DNA from: Aliidiomarina sp047920995
GTDB taxonomy: Bacteria; Pseudomonadota; Gammaproteobacteria; Enterobacterales; Alteromonadaceae
Assembly: GCF_047920995.1 (NCBI RefSeq)
Contig: NZ_JBLRWZ010000052.1
Span: 1-7,698 of the forward strand
Direction of reading: 5' to 3'
DNA: 7,698 bases
The notes under the pieces were generated by a model. The model did not search any database. It had not been told where the DNA came from and saw only the letters and a program-made list of their open reading frames with translations. Every line of letters begins with the position of its first letter. Position 1 is the first letter of the stretch. This document shows, one piece after another, positions 5,614 to 7,698 of this stretch. Both the position numbers and the translations under genes were made by a program.

Positions 5614-6667
5614 GCGTTACCTCAAGCTTACGTTCCTTGTGAAAACTAGATAACGACATACCTAACAATTCGGCAGCTTTAGCCTCACCCATGTATTCCT
5701 CGCTGAGCGCCCGATATACAAGCTGTTTAAAAAGGAACGTTGTTTCTGTTGGGTAAGGCTCACCCGGCTCTTGTTTGCGCCAGCCATTTATGCTGAAACT
5801 CTTCATTAAACGAGTGTAATAATGTTCAGAAATTAAGTGGCATTGCATGGCACGAACACCAACCGCTGCCATACTGAGACCATATTCGTGCTTCAGCATA
5901 TAGAGCTCACGTGCTTCAAGGTGGCTACGCCGCTCTCCAAGCTCTTGCTGAATGGATGATTTGGGCAGCAAAAATGCTCCAGCAAAGCGATTACAGGCCT
6001 TTTCCTCATCTAAAGAATCAGCGAGGCGCCCATGCAAAGCTAAATGGCCGAGTTCATGTGCCAACGTAAACCGCTGCCGGTCTCCACTCTGTAATCCCGA
6101 AATCACAATGAGTGGTTTTCCCTTAATGCTGCCGGCTAAACCATCAAATTTCTTGTCGGTACCAACGTGGGAGAGTATGACCATCAACCCTCGAGACTCG
6201 AAAGTATCGACCAAATCCTGAACTGGATTCAGTCCCAAATCCCAATACTCGCGCATGGTATTGGCAACGCTTTCGAGCTCGTCATAGTCCCCAATAGAAT
6301 TGGGTAGGCACGGAGGTAGTGTAAAGTCCTTAATCGGCTTTGCTGAGTCTGGAAAGAAATCAAGTAACTCATACCAACGTTCAACCTGATCGAGCACGTC
6401 GCTCTTAATCTTAGCGAGAGTTTTCTGCGGGGTACTGGCTCGCTTGCGATATTCAACACCTTCCAACTCAACTTTCATTGGGCGAAAAAAATATTCGCTG
6501 CGCACGTTCAAGGCTTTAGCAAGCTTCATTAAGTTTGACGACGAAGGCATGGCATCACCGTGCTCGTATTTCTTTATCGCATTGGGCGACAGCCCTACCT
6601 GATCAGCAAGTGCTTGCATCGATAAGCCTGAGGCTTTGCGAGCTCGAACGAAACGTTCAGCGAACAT
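5597..6667 (-). CDS. XRE-HTH / ImmA-IrrE zinc metallopeptidase (COG2856), putative antitoxin or regulator
   Basis: The 356-residue protein has an XRE-type helix-turn-helix at about 5-60 (GLSMQALADQVGLSPNAIKKYEHG at 14-37). A linker follows, then an ImmA/IrrE-type peptidase domain with HELGH at 204-208 and, 13 residues on, the EEKACNRFAG segment (221-230), whose glutamate is the likely third zinc ligand. FLLP (232-235) is also typical. The C-terminus (about 318-350, ending AAELLGMSLSSFHKER) looks like a second helix-turn-helix. ImmA and IrrE family enzymes cleave or inactivate repressors to switch genes on; fused to a DNA-binding domain and placed before a PIN gene, it plausibly both represses the operon and controls the toxin. 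The ATG has AAGGA 7 bp upstream. Repeats in the promoter region (6683-6720) suggest autoregulation. Confidence 0.88.
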   Translation of the reverse strand: MFAERFVRARKASGLSMQALADQVGLSPNAIKKYEHGDAMPSSSNLMKLAKALNVRSEYFFRPMKVELEGVEYRKRASTPQKTLAKIKSDVLDQVERWYELLDFFPDSAKPIKDFTLPPCLPNSIGDYDELESVANTMREYWDLGLNPVQDLVDTFESRGLMVILSHVGTDKKFDGLAGSIKGKPLIVISGLQSGDRQRFTLAHELGHLALHGRLADSLDEEKACNRFAGAFLLPKSSIQQELGERRSHLEARELYMLKHEYGLSMAAVGVRAMQCHLISEHYYTRLMKSFSINGWRKQEPGEPYPTETTFLFKQLVYRALSEEYMGEAKAAELLGMSLSSFHKERKLEVTHECAG

Positions 6668-6682
6668 TGAATCTTCCTTGGT

Positions 6683-6720
6683 GGTTTATAAAACTAAAAT
6701 TTATAATAGAAACATAAACC
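6683..6720. promoter_or_regulatory. Candidate operator of the HTH-ImmA/IrrE-PIN operon
   Basis: GGTTTAT (6683-6689) and ATAAACC (6714-6720) form a perfect 7-bp inverted repeat with 24 bp between the arms. TTTATAA also occurs as a direct repeat at 6685-6691 and 6700-6706. These sites lie between the candidate -10 and the ATG at 6667, where binding would block transcription. Binding by the operon's own HTH protein is inferred. Confidence 0.45.
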
Positions 6721-6739
6721 TCTTTATGCTGTTTGTCTA
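6711..6739 (-). promoter_or_regulatory. Candidate promoter of the HTH-ImmA/IrrE-PIN operon
   Basis: TAGACA (6739-6734) and TATGTT (6716-6711) on the minus strand are 17 bp apart. The -10 is imperfect and overlaps the distal arm of the inverted repeat. The -35 is the same hexamer as in the HigBA promoter. A TATTAT at 6708-6703 is an alternative -10 with a poor -35. Confidence 0.35.
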
Positions 6740-6844
6740 GAATCGCTAGCAAACTTACAGTCAAGAGACGAGGTTAGAAAGAATTTGGCCGATTCGGCTA
6801 AGCGGTAGTTGCTAGTTTAAGTTGCGAACATGTTCTACGATTTT

Positions 6845-7258
6845 CTATTTCAGGTACTGATACTTTATCGACTTACCGTCATACGCCATTTTACGAGATA
6901 CACGGCCTTTAACAGCGATCAATCGTCCAGTTGGTACTTGCGTGCTTTGTCCGCTATTATAGCGTTCCAAATCACTGGCAGATACCACCTTCACTTTCAA
7001 TTTATCACGAAGTGCTTCAACGGCAAGCTCAGGTAAGGGTTTGATAGGTATTAACTTACCCGTTAACGATGAGCGCTTAGCTTTAGCGTAGAGACCTTGG
7101 CCAAACTTGATCAAGCTTTCATCCTTCACAAGCTGACGCAATACGCGGCCCACTTGATCCCGATCAGAAAGATCAAGGAAATCCTTCGGAGTAAACACTG
7201 TTTTCTTACTCCGGCTAATCCGGTATTTCATTCTACTTCTTAACGAATTAAGCGACAT
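6845..7258 (-). CDS. DUF6088 (AbiEi-like) putative antitoxin/transcriptional regulator
   Basis: The 137-residue protein matches DUF6088, a family of winged-helix proteins related to the AbiEi antitoxin of type IV AbiE systems and sometimes mislabelled S-adenosylhomocysteine hydrolase. A wHTH-like part spans about 15-60, with VFTPKDFLDL (21-30), DQVGRVLRQLVKDESL (34-49) and GQGLYAKA (53-60). It is followed by the family's STQVPTGR at 105-112 and VKGRVSRK at 116-123. AbiEi proteins repress their own promoters and neutralise an AbiEii nucleotidyltransferase. No AbiEii-like frame is next to it: the next minus-strand gene is the HTH-ImmA/IrrE protein, 178 bp away under its own candidate promoter. 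It may therefore be an orphan regulator, or its partner may have been lost or lie elsewhere. Only a weak ribosome binding site (TGAG, 9 bp) precedes ATG 7258. Confidence 0.78.
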   Translation of the reverse strand: MSLNSLRSRMKYRISRSKKTVFTPKDFLDLSDRDQVGRVLRQLVKDESLIKFGQGLYAKAKRSSLTGKLIPIKPLPELAVEALRDKLKVKVVSASDLERYNSGQSTQVPTGRLIAVKGRVSRKMAYDGKSIKYQYLK

Positions 7259-7271
7259 GGCAATAACTCAC

Positions 7272-7308
7272 AAATTTACGACACGATAATATTGTAAATA
7301 TACGACAC
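7272..7308. repeat. Two 13-bp direct repeats, probable DUF6088 operator
   Basis: AAATTTACGACAC (7272-7284) and AAATATACGACAC (7296-7308) differ at one base and start 24 bp apart, slightly over two helical turns, so they face the same side of the DNA. They flank the candidate -10. This is a typical autoregulatory arrangement for an AbiEi-like repressor. Confidence 0.6.
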
Positions 7309-7314
7309 TTTAAA
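7286..7314 (-). promoter_or_regulatory. Candidate promoter of the DUF6088 gene
   Basis: TTTAAA (7314-7309) and TATTAT (7291-7286) on the minus strand have a 17-bp spacer. One 13-bp repeat fills most of the spacer and the other lies just downstream of the -10. Confidence 0.45.
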
Positions 7315-7380
7315 TAAAAATTAAAACCTATAAAGCCTATATTAACAGCGCATTTGCAGCATAAGCTAAAAATCACGAGA

Positions 7381-7398
7381 TGAAATTCAATAATTTCA
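7381..7398. repeat. AT-rich inverted repeat at the end of the transposase fragment
   Basis: TGAAATT (7381-7387) and AATTTCA (7392-7398) are perfect 7-bp arms around a CAAT loop. It lies inside the non-IstA tail, 5 bp before the stop. It lacks a following T-run of useful length, so terminator activity is doubtful. Confidence 0.3.
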
Positions 7399-7434
7399 CG
7401 AAAGACCAAGCGGAGCTAAAGCTGACAAGAGTTT

Positions 7435-7698
7435 GCTGGTGACAGAAGGCGCGTACGTGTGCCATGATCCAGTCTTCCAGTTGTTGCGAACGCCCGGCTT
7501 CAACATAGGTGTAGTTTGAAGCACCCAAGGTTGCCACAAAGACCTGCGCGTTATAGCGAACTTCACCGGTATGGGGATTGAAGATAGGCACTGTCGGACC
7601 GCAGTAATCAATAAACAGTTTATCGCCGGCAAGATGCAACTGGCGCATACTGCGCTTTTGGGTCTTACGCCAACTACGATAGTGCTCACAGAATTGCG
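7435..7698 (-). mobile_element. IS21-family element remnant
   Basis: This is the part of the fragment whose translation still resembles IstA, bounded on the left by loss of similarity near 7435 (plus or minus about 10 bp) and on the right by the window edge. No IS21-type terminal repeat or target duplication is seen at the left boundary, so it is a truncated copy and not an element end. Confidence 0.65.

Larger units (their letters stand above)
7373..7698 (-). pseudogene. IS21-family transposase (IstA) fragment
   Basis: The frame runs from the right window edge to TGA 7373, 107 complete codons. The first ~85 residues (CEHYRSWRKTQKRSMRQ..., then FIDYCGPTVP, FVATLGASNYTYVEA and QQLEDWIMAHVRAF) closely match the middle of IS21 IstA proteins, which are about 400-550 residues. 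D30 of FIDYCG would be the first catalytic Asp of the DDE domain. After VRAF, near 7435, the match stops: the expected segment leading to VPDNLK is replaced by an unrelated 20-residue tail (HQQTLVSFSSAW...). The second Asp and the Glu are therefore missing, as is any IstB helper gene, so the element cannot transpose by itself. The N-terminal half lies outside the window. Confidence 0.85.

Noticed and set aside
6788..6798. GCCG-ATT-CGGC as terminator of the DUF6088 gene
   Set aside because: Only four pairs with a 3-base loop and no adjoining T-run.
6826..6835. GAACATGTTC as an SOS box
   Set aside because: A 10-bp palindrome, but the half-site spacing does not fit LexA boxes, and it lies downstream of DUF6088 and not at a promoter.
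7396..7689. 97-codon frame over the IS21 fragment
   Set aside because: It is an out-of-frame shadow of IstA; its end (TSKLLSALAPLGLS) looks mildly protein-like, but no match to IstA could be made.
1..7698. tRNA, rRNA, CRISPR array or riboswitch
   Set aside because: No cloverleaf with a conserved TTC arm, no regular repeat-spacer array and no known aptamer pattern was seen on either strand.

Overview
The window looks like chromosome of a marine-type gammaproteobacterium, possibly Alteromonadales or Idiomarinaceae. That guess rests on the general character of the DUF885 lipoprotein, the RimK-like ligase and the YgeA-type racemase, and is weak because no rRNA or species marker is present. Almost every gene is on the minus strand; the RimK-like ligase is the only convincing plus-strand gene.

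Positions 1-3440 look like ordinary chromosome. They hold the start of a DCC-family (DUF393) thiol-disulfide oxidoreductase running off the left edge, a 625-residue DUF885 lipoprotein with an intact HEGxPGHH-type metallopeptidase motif, and a divergent 315-residue RimK-like ATP-grasp ligase. The ligase ends in a likely bidirectional terminator.

Positions 3490-5115 are decaying accessory sequence. A HigA-type antitoxin is intact, but its HigB toxin survives only as a 29-codon in-frame internal-deletion remnant, still overlapping the antitoxin by ATGA and still under a promoter with an 18-bp perfect palindrome over the -10. Next comes a YgeA-like Asp/Glu racemase broken by a one-base deletion after codon 20. 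A 436-bp stretch follows with a small ORF interrupted by TGA, an odd-centred palindrome and an imperfect direct repeat. The racemase leader shares a ~42-bp element with the DUF885 leader.

Positions 5116-6740 hold an intact two-gene module: an XRE-HTH/ImmA-IrrE zinc metallopeptidase overlapping a PIN-domain nuclease by 17 bp, with inverted and direct repeats in its promoter region. This is a toxin-antitoxin or defence-type arrangement in which the metalloprotease is the presumed regulator or antitoxin.

Positions 6845-7315 hold a DUF6088 (AbiEi-like) gene with two near-identical 13-bp repeats around its -10 and no visible AbiEii partner. The right edge is a broken IS21-family transposase. Overall, a compact accessory island of toxin-antitoxin-type modules in different states of decay lies between chromosomal genes and an IS remnant. 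The most interesting items are the toxin-deleted HigBA locus, the ImmA/IrrE-PIN pair and the shared leader element.
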